A stretch of 64,000 bases of DNA from assembly GCA_022827275.1 (NCBI GenBank), contig JAJDTG010000005.1, forward strand, positions 62,001-126,000, in the 5' to 3' direction. The notes under the pieces are model-generated. The model did not search any database. It was not told where the DNA came from and saw only the letters and a program-made list of their open reading frames with translations. This DNA comes from Candidatus Dadabacteria bacterium. Lineage in GTDB: Bacteria > Desulfobacterota_D > UBA1144 > Nemesobacterales > Nemesobacteraceae. The translations under genes were made by a program, and so were the position numbers. Each line of letters starts with the position of its first letter. Position 1 is the stretch's first letter. Positions 56,080 to 63,760 of this stretch are shown in pieces.

Positions 56080-58098
56080 TCAGACGGGCAGTTCGCGTTT
56101 CTGTTCGGCGATATGAAATTTAAGCTTCTTGTCCGGCTTCATTGATGGAAACGCGGTGATTCCAAGTTTATAGTCTTCGGGGTATACGCGAAGAGTAAAG
56201 TAATGCGCTATGATCAGCAGGTTGACAGCCATATGAAGTGTCATCCATCGGGCGCCAAGGCACGTGTGCGGGCCCAGTCCGTATGGGGCGTATCCGGGGT
56301 TTCTATGCTCATTGCGAGGCGGAAGGTAGCGGTCGATATCAAATGAAAGAGGGTCCGGGAAGGAATCTTCCATATAGTGCGGGGCGGTTTGTGCAATGTT
56401 TATTCTGGACCCCCGCGGTATTTCGTAGCCCTCGATCGTGAACGTGTTCACGACGTCGCGCATAGTCATTGGGACAATCGGGTACACCCGAAGGCATTCA
56501 TTGATGAAGCGATCGGTGACTTCTATGCTGGAGGGAGTGAAGTCTTTTCCGGTTGGATCACCGTTTGAAAACAGTGCGTCGGCTTCACTTCGAATTTTCT
56601 CGTAAAGCTCAGGGTGTGACGCCATTGCATAAAGGGCGAAGTTAAAGCCGTCACCCAGATACATGCTGGCAAGCACCACTGCCGATAGAGCGAAACTCAG
56701 ATTCGACTCGGGCATCAACAGCGGGTAGTTCGCATTGAGGCTTAGCAGATCATCCACAAAGTTTCGCGGACAACCGGCCCGTTGGGCTGATGTATGGACA
56801 CTTTGTACCCGCTCCATCAAAACGCCTATTGCCTTGGCCCTGCGTTTCATTCCCGGTGTTTTCAGCATGAATTTTGGCAGGATGTGTAAGAGATGGGTGC
56901 TGAGTGCCCGCTCCTTGTAGGCAATTATATCGTCCATGATATCCTGCGTATCAATACTCATGGATAGAGATGACATCTGAGCGTTAATCATTTTTCGGCA
57001 CAGATCCCTTGCGGGATAACTTTCGCCCACTTTCCAATTTGCCATGTATTCGCGAGCCTTACTGAAGACCACATCGATCTGTCCTTCCAGTCTCCCGCGG
57101 GAGTAGGCTGGAGTCATGGTTTTTCGATACCGGAAATGGTCTGCGCCATCCAGGGCAGGCAATATGCCTACCGCCCCATACACTTTCTCAAAGTCGCTAA
57201 AGAGATTCTTGGATGTCAGATACTTCCGTCCGTGTCGACGTGCCCAGCGGTTTATTTCTGGTCCGGAAAGAAAGATATTTGGCTTTGAAAAAGGAGGAGC
57301 GATTTCAAAGACCGGGCCGTACTGCTCTGTCAAATCTGCAAAAAGCGCTGGAAGATTTCCAGTGCGAGCAAGTGGGTTGAACAGTAGCCGAGGAAGTGAA
57401 ACGCGCGGGATTTTCTTGCTAACATGAGAAGTTGCAAGCAGCGGATTATTGATGTTTTCTTTGACCGCGTCCGCCATTGAACGGCCGATTAGGTCCATCC
57501 TGCAGATAAGCTCGATCCGCTCTTCCGCCTTTTTGTCGAGCTTAAACATTAGGGGAAAGATATCGCATGTCTCGATCAGGCAAATGATGATAATATCTCG
57601 CGGATCCGGAATGTCGTCTGAAAAGATGTCTTTGCCGATTCTGATTCTGATGAACTGACTTAAACTCGCATCTTCATCGTCGCCGTTTACATCCGCGTAC
57701 AGTTTGCCAGCTGCCACTGTCCAGAAATCACCCCGGTGATGCTCCAGAATTCCCATGTTAACCAGATTTTCTAATGTCAAATCAGTGATCGTTTCCGCAT
57801 GGCTGATGAGCTTTTCAATCCAGTATTGGGCGTTGTGCTTAACTGGCTCATCGACGATTTCCTTGAGAATTATGTCCAAGCTTGGGTTGCCCGTTTCTGT
57901 TGGATCCAGGAGGAGAAGAGACTCGACGTCCGTGTCGATACGAGAAAGCAGAGAGAGTTCTGCAAGTGCCGCACCGATAATAACGCAGTTCATTTTGTGG
58001 GCGGCTATTTGGTAAAAGTAGCCGCTCTCCTCGTCGAGGAGCATCAATATGAACTCGTCAAGCAAGCTCAGTGGCTGGCTCTCAATAGGATCATTCAT
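56080..58098 (-). CDS. GPP34 (GOLPH3-like) domain fused to cytochrome P450
   Basis: The 672 residues split into two parts. Residues about 8-215 match GPP34, the GOLPH3/Vps74 lipid-binding fold (LSLLDEFILMLLDEESGYFY, IIGAALAELSLLSRIDTDVE, NLVNMGILEHHRGDFW). Residues about 235-672 are a P450 with ExxR (NECLR), a PERF-like region (DPLSFDIDRYLPP) and the heme thiolate motif YGLGPHTCLG. The I-helix lacks the usual acid-threonine pair: the AG-x-D-T position reads LASMY. Eukaryotic GPP34 binds phosphoinositides, so here it may recruit the enzyme to a lipid surface. CYP51 identity is not supported. It has one continuous frame and a shared island promoter element upstream. Confidence 0.88.
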   Translation of the reverse strand: MNDPIESQPLSLLDEFILMLLDEESGYFYQIAAHKMNCVIIGAALAELSLLSRIDTDVESLLLLDPTETGNPSLDIILKEIVDEPVKHNAQYWIEKLISHAETITDLTLENLVNMGILEHHRGDFWTVAAGKLYADVNGDDEDASLSQFIRIRIGKDIFSDDIPDPRDIIIICLIETCDIFPLMFKLDKKAEERIELICRMDLIGRSMADAVKENINNPLLATSHVSKKIPRVSLPRLLFNPLARTGNLPALFADLTEQYGPVFEIAPPFSKPNIFLSGPEINRWARRHGRKYLTSKNLFSDFEKVYGAVGILPALDGADHFRYRKTMTPAYSRGRLEGQIDVVFSKAREYMANWKVGESYPARDLCRKMINAQMSSLSMSIDTQDIMDDIIAYKERALSTHLLHILPKFMLKTPGMKRRAKAIGVLMERVQSVHTSAQRAGCPRNFVDDLLSLNANYPLLMPESNLSFALSAVVLASMYLGDGFNFALYAMASHPELYEKIRSEADALFSNGDPTGKDFTPSSIEVTDRFINECLRVYPIVPMTMRDVVNTFTIEGYEIPRGSRINIAQTAPHYMEDSFPDPLSFDIDRYLPPRNEHRNPGYAPYGLGPHTCLGARWMTLHMAVNLLIIAHYFTLRVYPEDYKLGITAFPSMKPDKKLKFHIAEQKRELPV

Positions 58099-58204
58099 CA
58101 GCCGGCGCCTCCTTCAATCTGAATCCGTGGCACGGTAATGATTACAGGAAATTGTAAAACCTACGATCATAGTTCGTAACATTAGAACTGTATATTCCGA
58201 CCGT
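58099..58204. other. P450 leader region
   Basis: This AT-rich leader of the P450 gene holds no gene. Together with 58228-58451 it forms the divergent control region between the P450 and the sterol reductase. Several TATA-like strings (for example near 58320-58350) could be -10 boxes of the reductase gene but cannot be ranked by eye. Confidence 0.35.
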
Positions 58205-58227
58205 GATATAGTCAAATCTGGCGTATG
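58205..58227 (-). promoter_or_regulatory. Shared island promoter element, copy D (P450 gene)
   Basis: On the minus strand the sequence CATACGCCAGATTTGACTAT followed by ATC matches copy C (63702-63724) at 22 of 23 positions. It lies about 107 nt before the P450 start. Confidence 0.6.
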
Positions 58228-58451
58228 TTGAACAAGACCGAAGTTTAGACTCATGAGTCTTTGAATCTAGACTGAAGAAATACCGAAGACTTGAACTTAC
58301 GAAAAATTCCAAACACTACCCTTCTATATAACATGATATATAATCTATATTCTACGAATATTATTTAAATTCCAGTTGTCGTGTGTCATTGATCTTTTCT
58401 GTGACCGTATCCATAAAGTGACCACTTCACTGCAGGAAGGGGGATTTTGTT

Positions 58452-59591
58452 ATGATTGAATGGCTTGGTATTAGCCACCTTTTTGAGCTTTCCCAGGCGG
58501 AAGCGATTGCGGGGTTTTTCACCCCGCTGGTGATTTTTGCCGTGTTTTTCCTGGCGCAGATTATACTGCCCGGAAGATGGGTTCCCGGCTACGTTATTAA
58601 TCCGGAGACCGGCGAGCCCCGCAAGTATAGGCTGAACGGTCTTTTGGTGTTCGCGGTTGCGCTGATCGTCTGGGCTTTCGAGCTCACCGGGATGCCGCGT
58701 GAGTGGTTCTACCGGTCCTCGATCTATGCCGTGGTCGGCGGAACAGTCTTCACCGCAATCTTTGCGGTCATAGCGGTCTTCAGTCAGCCGCAAGGCAAGA
58801 TAAAGAACCCGCTTCTGGCGCTTTGGGACGGTCGGACGCAGGAGCTGTCGTTCTTCAATGACCGCTTCGATGTGAAGATGTATTTCTATGTCGTCGGTGG
58901 GACGATGCTGGCGCTCAACGCCTTGTCCGGAGCCGCGTACAACTACGAACTCTTTGGCGAGAACTACAATCCGGGCGTTTTCCTGTATGCGGCGTTCTTC
59001 GCATTCTACATACTGGATTACTTTATCTTCGAGCGCGTCCAGCTATATACCTACGATCTGATCCATGAGGGCATCGGCTTCAAAATGTTCTGGGGAGGCC
59101 TCGTGATCTACGGGTGGCTCTTCATCCTCCCGTTGTGGGGCATGGCCGCTTACCCGTCCCCCGGATTCTCATCGGGATGGACATATTTCTGGCTAATCGG
59201 AACGCCTTTGCTGTTCCTGTTCGGGTGGGGCATCTCGCGCGGCGCCAACATGCAGAAATACACATTCAAGCGATGGCCCGACCGCAAGTTTCTCGGGATC
59301 ATCGAGCCTGAGTACATCCAGGCCGGAGACCGCAAGATCCTGTGCAGTGGCTTCTGGGGTGCCGCTCGCCACTTCAACTACCTGGGCGAAGGCTTCCTTG
59401 GTCTTTCAATTGCCTTGGCATTCGGCTACTTCACTAATCTCTGGGCGTGGACCTACTTTATCTTCGTCGTAACGTTTTTTACCTTCCGTCAACGTTTTGA
59501 CGATGCATACTGTGCCGAGAAATACGGCGCCGAAAAGTGGGCAGAGTATCAGGCACGGGTGAAATACCGGATTTTTCCCGGCATTTACTGA
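58452..59591 (+). CDS. ERG4/ERG24-family sterol reductase
   Basis: This 379-residue integral-membrane protein has about nine helices. The family signatures are the NADPH-site segment GFWGAARHFNYLGEGFLGLS and the C-terminal KYGAEKWAEYQARVKYRIFP followed by GIY, both typical of sterol C-14 (ERG24), delta-7 (DHCR7) and delta-24(28) (ERG4) reductases. Which double bond it reduces cannot be read from motifs. With an SMT in the cluster, an ERG4-like side-chain reductase or a nuclear delta-7/delta-14 reductase are all plausible. It converges on SMT2. Confidence 0.88.
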   Translation: MIEWLGISHLFELSQAEAIAGFFTPLVIFAVFFLAQIILPGRWVPGYVINPETGEPRKYRLNGLLVFAVALIVWAFELTGMPREWFYRSSIYAVVGGTVFTAIFAVIAVFSQPQGKIKNPLLALWDGRTQELSFFNDRFDVKMYFYVVGGTMLALNALSGAAYNYELFGENYNPGVFLYAAFFAFYILDYFIFERVQLYTYDLIHEGIGFKMFWGGLVIYGWLFILPLWGMAAYPSPGFSSGWTYFWLIGTPLLFLFGWGISRGANMQKYTFKRWPDRKFLGIIEPEYIQAGDRKILCSGFWGAARHFNYLGEGFLGLSIALAFGYFTNLWAWTYFIFVVTFFTFRQRFDDAYCAEKYGAEKWAEYQARVKYRIFPGIY

Positions 59592-59675
59592 GGAGATTTC
59601 CTGCGAGTCCATACAGGGTGATTACGATCGCCGCCTGCCCGCATTGTGCTTGAGTTGTACAGATTACTCTACGGG

Positions 59676-60704
59676 TCACCCCGGTTTGCGCGCCTTGTGG
59701 TAGTACATGGGCGTAACAATTCCCAGGCGTCCTGCGGCCAAGAGGCTGTCGGCCACGACATTGATAATTTTCCGTGCCTCGGACGACCCCTTGGGTACGG
59801 CGCGTACGCCTTCCAGAACGGGGAGAACCGCCGAAGCGATTTTTCGGCCAAGGGCCGTTCTCGAGAGACTCCTCAGATCCAGGTTGCCCCCTTCCAGCGG
59901 TTGATACCACGGCGTCTTGGGGTTGGCGTCAAGAGCGCGGTCACGCGCCTCGACAAGTTCGAAACCGACTGCCCGCAGGCTGTCGTCTACCTCCGTGAAT
60001 GAAGCGATTTCCGGAAGAGCGGAGACGTATTCGTTTATTTCCTTGAGTTCCCGGTGCTTAGGATTTCCGCCGTCGTAAAGCGGGGTCATGCACACATCGT
60101 AGCCGACGAAGATCGCACCGGGGCGCAATACACGGAATATCTCGGCAAAGGCTGCGGTCTTATCCGGCGCATGACACAGGGCCTCGATATGGTAGGCCGC
60201 GTCGAAGCTTCCGTCTTCCGCCGGTATATTCAGGAAATCGCCGTGCAGGACGCTGCAGAGATGGTCCAGGCCAGCCTCGCTGTTATACACAGAGCACTTC
60301 CCGAGCTGATATTCGTTGATGTTTAGGCCCACGATCGAAGCGCCGAATTTTCCTGCGAGGGAGCGTTGGGGTCCGCCCACGCCGCATCCGACATCAAGCA
60401 CCTTCATGCCCGGCCTCAATCCAATGGCTTCGCCCAGAAAATACTCATGGTTGGCAATGGATTCCTCGAAAGACACCCCCGGATCCATCAGTGCGAAGTG
60501 AATCGACCGCCCCCATCCACGCTCGCAAAAGTCGGTAATGAGGTTGTAAAATGCCGTCACCGTGCTGGCGTACTCTTCCTTGCTCATCCCCTGGCTTCTG
60601 CGGTACTTCAACAGCCTTTCCATAATATCATCCGGCTGAACTGCATTTGAAACTGCGTTATGGGAGTCATCTGCCACTTGTGTTTCCCTCCGTGGAATCT
60701 TCAT
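59676..60704 (-). CDS. Sterol C-24 methyltransferase homologue 2 (ERG6/SMT family)
   Basis: The 342 residues carry motif I VLDVGCGVGGPQRSLAG, the substrate motif YHIEALCHAPDKTAAFAE, and the SMT C-terminal domain (NPKTPWYQPLEGG, GRLGIVTPMYYHKA). Region I reads CERGWGRSIHFAL, so the aromatic pair of yeast Erg6 YEYGWG is replaced by Cys and Arg, an unusual substitution at the sterol-binding face. The middle of the gene is nearly identical in DNA to SMT3 (inverted repeat entry). It shares a divergent control region with the outer-membrane barrel gene. Confidence 0.85.
   Translation of the reverse strand: MKIPRRETQVADDSHNAVSNAVQPDDIMERLLKYRRSQGMSKEEYASTVTAFYNLITDFCERGWGRSIHFALMDPGVSFEESIANHEYFLGEAIGLRPGMKVLDVGCGVGGPQRSLAGKFGASIVGLNINEYQLGKCSVYNSEAGLDHLCSVLHGDFLNIPAEDGSFDAAYHIEALCHAPDKTAAFAEIFRVLRPGAIFVGYDVCMTPLYDGGNPKHRELKEINEYVSALPEIASFTEVDDSLRAVGFELVEARDRALDANPKTPWYQPLEGGNLDLRSLSRTALGRKIASAVLPVLEGVRAVPKGSSEARKIINVVADSLLAAGRLGIVTPMYYHKARKPG
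60180..60437. repeat. Inverted duplicate of the SMT core, arm 1 (partner 62759-63016)
   Basis: This 258-nt block inside SMT2 matches 62759-63016 inside SMT3 in inverted orientation and equal length, with only about ten differences seen by eye, including synonymous sites. The protein parts flanking the block are much more divergent, pointing to gene conversion or a mosaic origin. Confidence 0.75.
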
Positions 60705-60815
60705 ATATGAAAGACTTCTTATTACCTTCTGATTTTTTCTAAATTTTGGGAAACGATCTTATCCAATTTCCTTCAACGGGTCAAAATATTCTTCGGATCG
60801 CCAAGCCCGTTTTTT

Positions 60816-60853
60816 TCAGAACCTCGATAAAACCAGATTTGAATATAATTCTG
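60816..60853 (+). promoter_or_regulatory. Shared island promoter element, copy B (barrel gene)
   Basis: TCAGAAC, 12 nt, then AGATTTGAATATAATTCTG, ending 68 nt before the barrel gene. It matches copy A (TPR gene) in both blocks and spacing within 1 nt. The TATAAT inside the second block could serve as the -10. Confidence 0.6.
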
Positions 60854-60921
60854 CTTCAGAACCCGGAACGCGGGAATTTAGGTTACTATATTCTTAAGTA
60901 AAAGGCTCACGCACTAATATC

Positions 60922-62268
60922 ATGTCGTTTGAAAAGACCCAGCGCCGGATTCTCAAAAATCCGTTCACCTCACCCGGTGAGACCGGCAAGAGCGTTCCGG
61001 TTTCAATCCTCTCAGCGATTTTAGCGGTGGTGCTGGGGATTATTGTTTCGGTGTTCCCGACCGTAGCGTACCCGGCCGGCTTCACCGACGAGGTTGATAT
61101 CTCCGGGCGCCTCTCGACTGAGACTTGGCTGTATCCCCAGAGCGCCGCGTATCCCGACCAGCGTTCGTATGCCGGCGGGCTTGCCCTGGAGACAACGTTC
61201 TATGTTGAGAGCGAGGAAGGCACAAGCATAACGGTTACTCCCTTTTTGCGGTACGATGCCGGGGACCCGGATCGCACGTACGGTGATTTCCGTGAGGCCT
61301 ATCTGCTGATGTACGGCGATATTGGCGACGGTGAATGGGAATTGCGTCTGGGCATCGATCGGGTGTTTTGGGGCGTCACGGAGTTGCGTTCCCTGGTGGA
61401 TATCATCAATCAGACCGATGTTATTGAACACCCGAACGAAAAGATAAAGATGGGTCAGCCGATGGCCCATCTCACTTGGTCGGGTGACTGGGGAGCACTG
61501 GAATTTTTCGCGACGACATGGCACCGTGCGCGCACCTACCCGGGCCCGCGTGGTCGCCAGCGGTATGAGTTCATTGTGGACCAGGATATGATTTCATACG
61601 AATCCGGTGCGAAAAAGTGGAATATTGATCTCGCCAGCCGGTACAGCGGCTTATTCGGGCCGCTCGAAATTGGTCTAAGCGTGTTTGACGGTACGAACCG
61701 AGAGCCCACTCTCTTGCCGATATTTCTCGACTCCGGATTGGTCCTGGCTCCACATTACGAGAAGATTCGCCAATTCGGTGTGGATGCACAGCTTAACAGG
61801 GGCTCTTTGCTGCTCAAGCTGGAAGCGATCTACCGCGCCGGCGCGAGGAACAGCAGGTACATTCAACACCTCAATACCTTAGAGGAAGAGGACTATGCGG
61901 CTTTTATCTTGGGTAGCGAGTACACGCTCTATTCCGTATTGGGTTCGAACTCTGATCTGGTCCTGTTTGCCGAATGGGCTTACGATGGACGTGGGCGGTG
62001 GGCAACCAATGCATTCGAGAACGACCTGTTCATTGCCGCACGTCTCGGGTTGAACGATCCGCATGGCACCGAATTTGTCGTCAGTGTTTTAGGTTCCCTC
62101 AACAAGAGCAGTCGCGTCCTCGCAGGCGAGTTCAAGCGTCGCCTTTCTTCGGACAACTGGCTTCTGCATATTGAGACCTCAGTTTTTCTGGATATCGACG
62201 AAGACGACTTCATATACTACGTGCGGCGCGACAGCTACGTGAAGATCAATCTGGCCTACAGTTTCTGA
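60922..62268 (+). CDS. Outer-membrane beta-barrel (porin-like) of the island
   Basis: This 448-residue protein has an N-terminal polar stretch, a hydrophobic export segment (ILSAILAVVLGIIVSVFPTV) and then repeated amphipathic strands, ending in the outer-membrane signature KINLAYSF with a terminal Phe. Strand-turn motifs such as GDGEWELRLGIDRVFWGV and SYVKINLAYSF indicate a 16- or 18-strand barrel. Similar barrels are found with RND pumps and LolA-like proteins in lipid-export clusters. A role as outer-membrane exit or entry for sterols is an inference from context. Confidence 0.78.
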   Translation: MSFEKTQRRILKNPFTSPGETGKSVPVSILSAILAVVLGIIVSVFPTVAYPAGFTDEVDISGRLSTETWLYPQSAAYPDQRSYAGGLALETTFYVESEEGTSITVTPFLRYDAGDPDRTYGDFREAYLLMYGDIGDGEWELRLGIDRVFWGVTELRSLVDIINQTDVIEHPNEKIKMGQPMAHLTWSGDWGALEFFATTWHRARTYPGPRGRQRYEFIVDQDMISYESGAKKWNIDLASRYSGLFGPLEIGLSVFDGTNREPTLLPIFLDSGLVLAPHYEKIRQFGVDAQLNRGSLLLKLEAIYRAGARNSRYIQHLNTLEEEDYAAFILGSEYTLYSVLGSNSDLVLFAEWAYDGRGRWATNAFENDLFIAARLGLNDPHGTEFVVSVLGSLNKSSRVLAGEFKRRLSSDNWLLHIETSVFLDIDEDDFIYYVRRDSYVKINLAYSF

Positions 62269-62518
62269 ACCGGCCCGGGATCCCAAAGCAACTGGATCAA
62301 TGACTTTTCGGTACTTGCCTTGTCAAAGTTGGCGAAACGTGAGACAGGGGGCAATCGGGGTGGTGTGCGTATACGGTATTGGTTTTTTTAACGGAGCAAC
62401 GGAAAATCTGTTACCATATAGCGGAACGGTTCTATCATGCATGGGTTGCTTTATCGAATATATAACCGCGATTTTATCCGGACTATCGGGCCGATGACTT
62501 GGCTGGGGAGGGGTATGA
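62269..62518. other. Gap upstream of SMT3
   Basis: No gene can be supported; the 65- and 103-residue track frames here overlap on opposite strands. TTTATCGAATATATAAC (about 62450-62466) resembles a degenerate copy of the island element and may be the SMT3 promoter. The Shine-Dalgarno GGGGAGG lies a few nt before the GTG start. Confidence 0.3.
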
Positions 62519-63520
62519 GTGGGGATTAGCTTCCATAACCCAATTTCGAAAGCGGTTCGGCCGGAGGACACGGCGGAGACTCTGTCTGAGTACCGCAGAA
62601 GCCAGGGGCGGGGCAAGGAAGAATACGCCCGCATGGTAACGGCGTTTTACGACCTCATTACCGACTTTTACGAGTATGGATGGGGGCAGTCATTTCACTT
62701 CGCGCCGATGAAGGTGGGGGAGTCTTTCGAGGAAGCCATCGTCGGCCATGAATATTTTCTGGGCGAAGCCATTGGATTGAGGCCGGGCATGAAGGTGCTT
62801 GATGTCGGATGCGGCGTGGGCGGACCCCAGCGCTTTCTCGCAGGAAAGTTCGGCGCTTCGATCGTGGGCCTAAACATCAACGAATATCAGCTCGGGAAGT
62901 GCTCTGTGTATAACAGCAAGGCTGGCCTGGACCATCTCTGCAGCGTCCTGCACGGCGATTTCCTGAATATACCGGCGGAAGACGGGAGTTTCGACGCGGC
63001 TTACCATATCGAGGCAATGCCTCATGCACCGGATAAAACCGCCGCTTATGCCGAAATATTCCGCGTATTGCGCCCCGGTGCGGTCTTCGCAGGCTACGAC
63101 TGGTGCATGACTCCGCTTTACGACGGCGCGAACCCCGAGCATCGGGAACTCAAGACAGGAATCGAATACGGCAACGCTCTTCCGGAAATCGCTTCATTCA
63201 CGGAGGTAAACGACAGCCTGCGGTCGGTCGGTTTCGAACTTGTCGAGGCGCATGACCGCGCCTTGGACGCCAACCCCAAGACGCCGTGGTATCAATCGCT
63301 TGAAGGCAATGGCCTGAAGCTCAGGAGTTTCCCGAGAACGTCCCTTGGCCGCAGAGTCACCTCGGCGGCCCTGCGCGTTCTGGAAAGCGTACGCGCCGTA
63401 CCCAGGGGATCGTTCGAGGTGCAGAAGATTCTCAATATCGCGGCCGACAGCTGCGTGGCCTCAGGACGTCTTGGGATTTTTACGCCCATGTACTACCACA
63501 AGGCGCGCAAACCGGGGTGA
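62519..63520 (+). CDS. Sterol C-24 methyltransferase homologue 3 (ERG6/SMT family)
   Basis: The 333 residues start at GTG 62519 (GGGGAGG upstream; the ATG at 62515 is out of frame and stops). Region I is the canonical YEYGWGQSFHFAP, almost that of yeast Erg6. The motif after it reads YHIEAMPHAPDKTAAYAE, so the conserved cysteine of the TCHAP motif is replaced by proline. Motif I VLDVGCGVGGPQRFLAG and the C-terminal SMT domain are intact. SMT2 and SMT3 thus carry complementary departures from the family, suggesting different substrates or methylation rounds. Confidence 0.85.
   Translation: MGISFHNPISKAVRPEDTAETLSEYRRSQGRGKEEYARMVTAFYDLITDFYEYGWGQSFHFAPMKVGESFEEAIVGHEYFLGEAIGLRPGMKVLDVGCGVGGPQRFLAGKFGASIVGLNINEYQLGKCSVYNSKAGLDHLCSVLHGDFLNIPAEDGSFDAAYHIEAMPHAPDKTAAYAEIFRVLRPGAVFAGYDWCMTPLYDGANPEHRELKTGIEYGNALPEIASFTEVNDSLRSVGFELVEAHDRALDANPKTPWYQSLEGNGLKLRSFPRTSLGRRVTSAALRVLESVRAVPRGSFEVQKILNIAADSCVASGRLGIFTPMYYHKARKPG
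62759..63016. repeat. Inverted duplicate of the SMT core, arm 2 (partner 60180-60437)
   Basis: This is the SMT3 copy of the 258-nt block described for SMT2. The arms flank the barrel gene and lie about 2.3 kb apart, so recombination between them could invert the segment. Confidence 0.75.
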
Positions 63521-63615
63521 CACGTACGGTAATAGAGTCCGATGCAAACACTATGCGGGCCTGCGGTGACCGTGTCGGCAAGCCGCCAGCCGCGGTACTA
63601 TTCCTTCTCCACCGT

Positions 63616-63639
63616 GTGCCGCTCGATGTCAAGCGGCAC
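63616..63639 (+). other. Hairpin after SMT3
   Basis: GTGCCGCT, an 8-nt loop and AGCGGCAC form an 8-bp perfect stem about 95 nt after the SMT3 stop. There is no T-run, so it may be a processing hairpin or weak terminator. Confidence 0.35.
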
Positions 63640-63675
63640 TTCCAGATCTATATGGAATCAAGGTAAAATCATACA

Positions 63676-63693
63676 ATCAAGCCGTTGCTTGAT
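63676..63693. promoter_or_regulatory. Inverted repeat next to island element copy C
   Basis: ATCAAGC, a 4-nt spacer and GCTTGAT are a perfect inverted repeat 8 nt before copy C, the right position for an operator controlling the LolA-like gene. Confidence 0.4.
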
Positions 63694-63701
63694 CATGTCT
63701 C

Positions 63702-63724
63702 CATACACCAGATTTGACTATATC
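63702..63724 (+). promoter_or_regulatory. Shared island promoter element, copy C (LolA-like gene)
   Basis: CATACACCAGATTTGACTAT followed by ATC lies 36 nt before the LolA-like gene and matches copy D upstream of the P450 at 22 of 23 positions. Confidence 0.6.
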
Positions 63725-63760
63725 TCCGGTTTTGTTTATATCCATTAGCAGGAGAAACCA

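Noticed and set aside
56080-58098. Calling the P450 a CYP51 sterol 14-demethylase
   Set aside because: The I-helix lacks the CYP51 GQHTS-type motif and the B'-region signature is not seen; only sterol context supports it.
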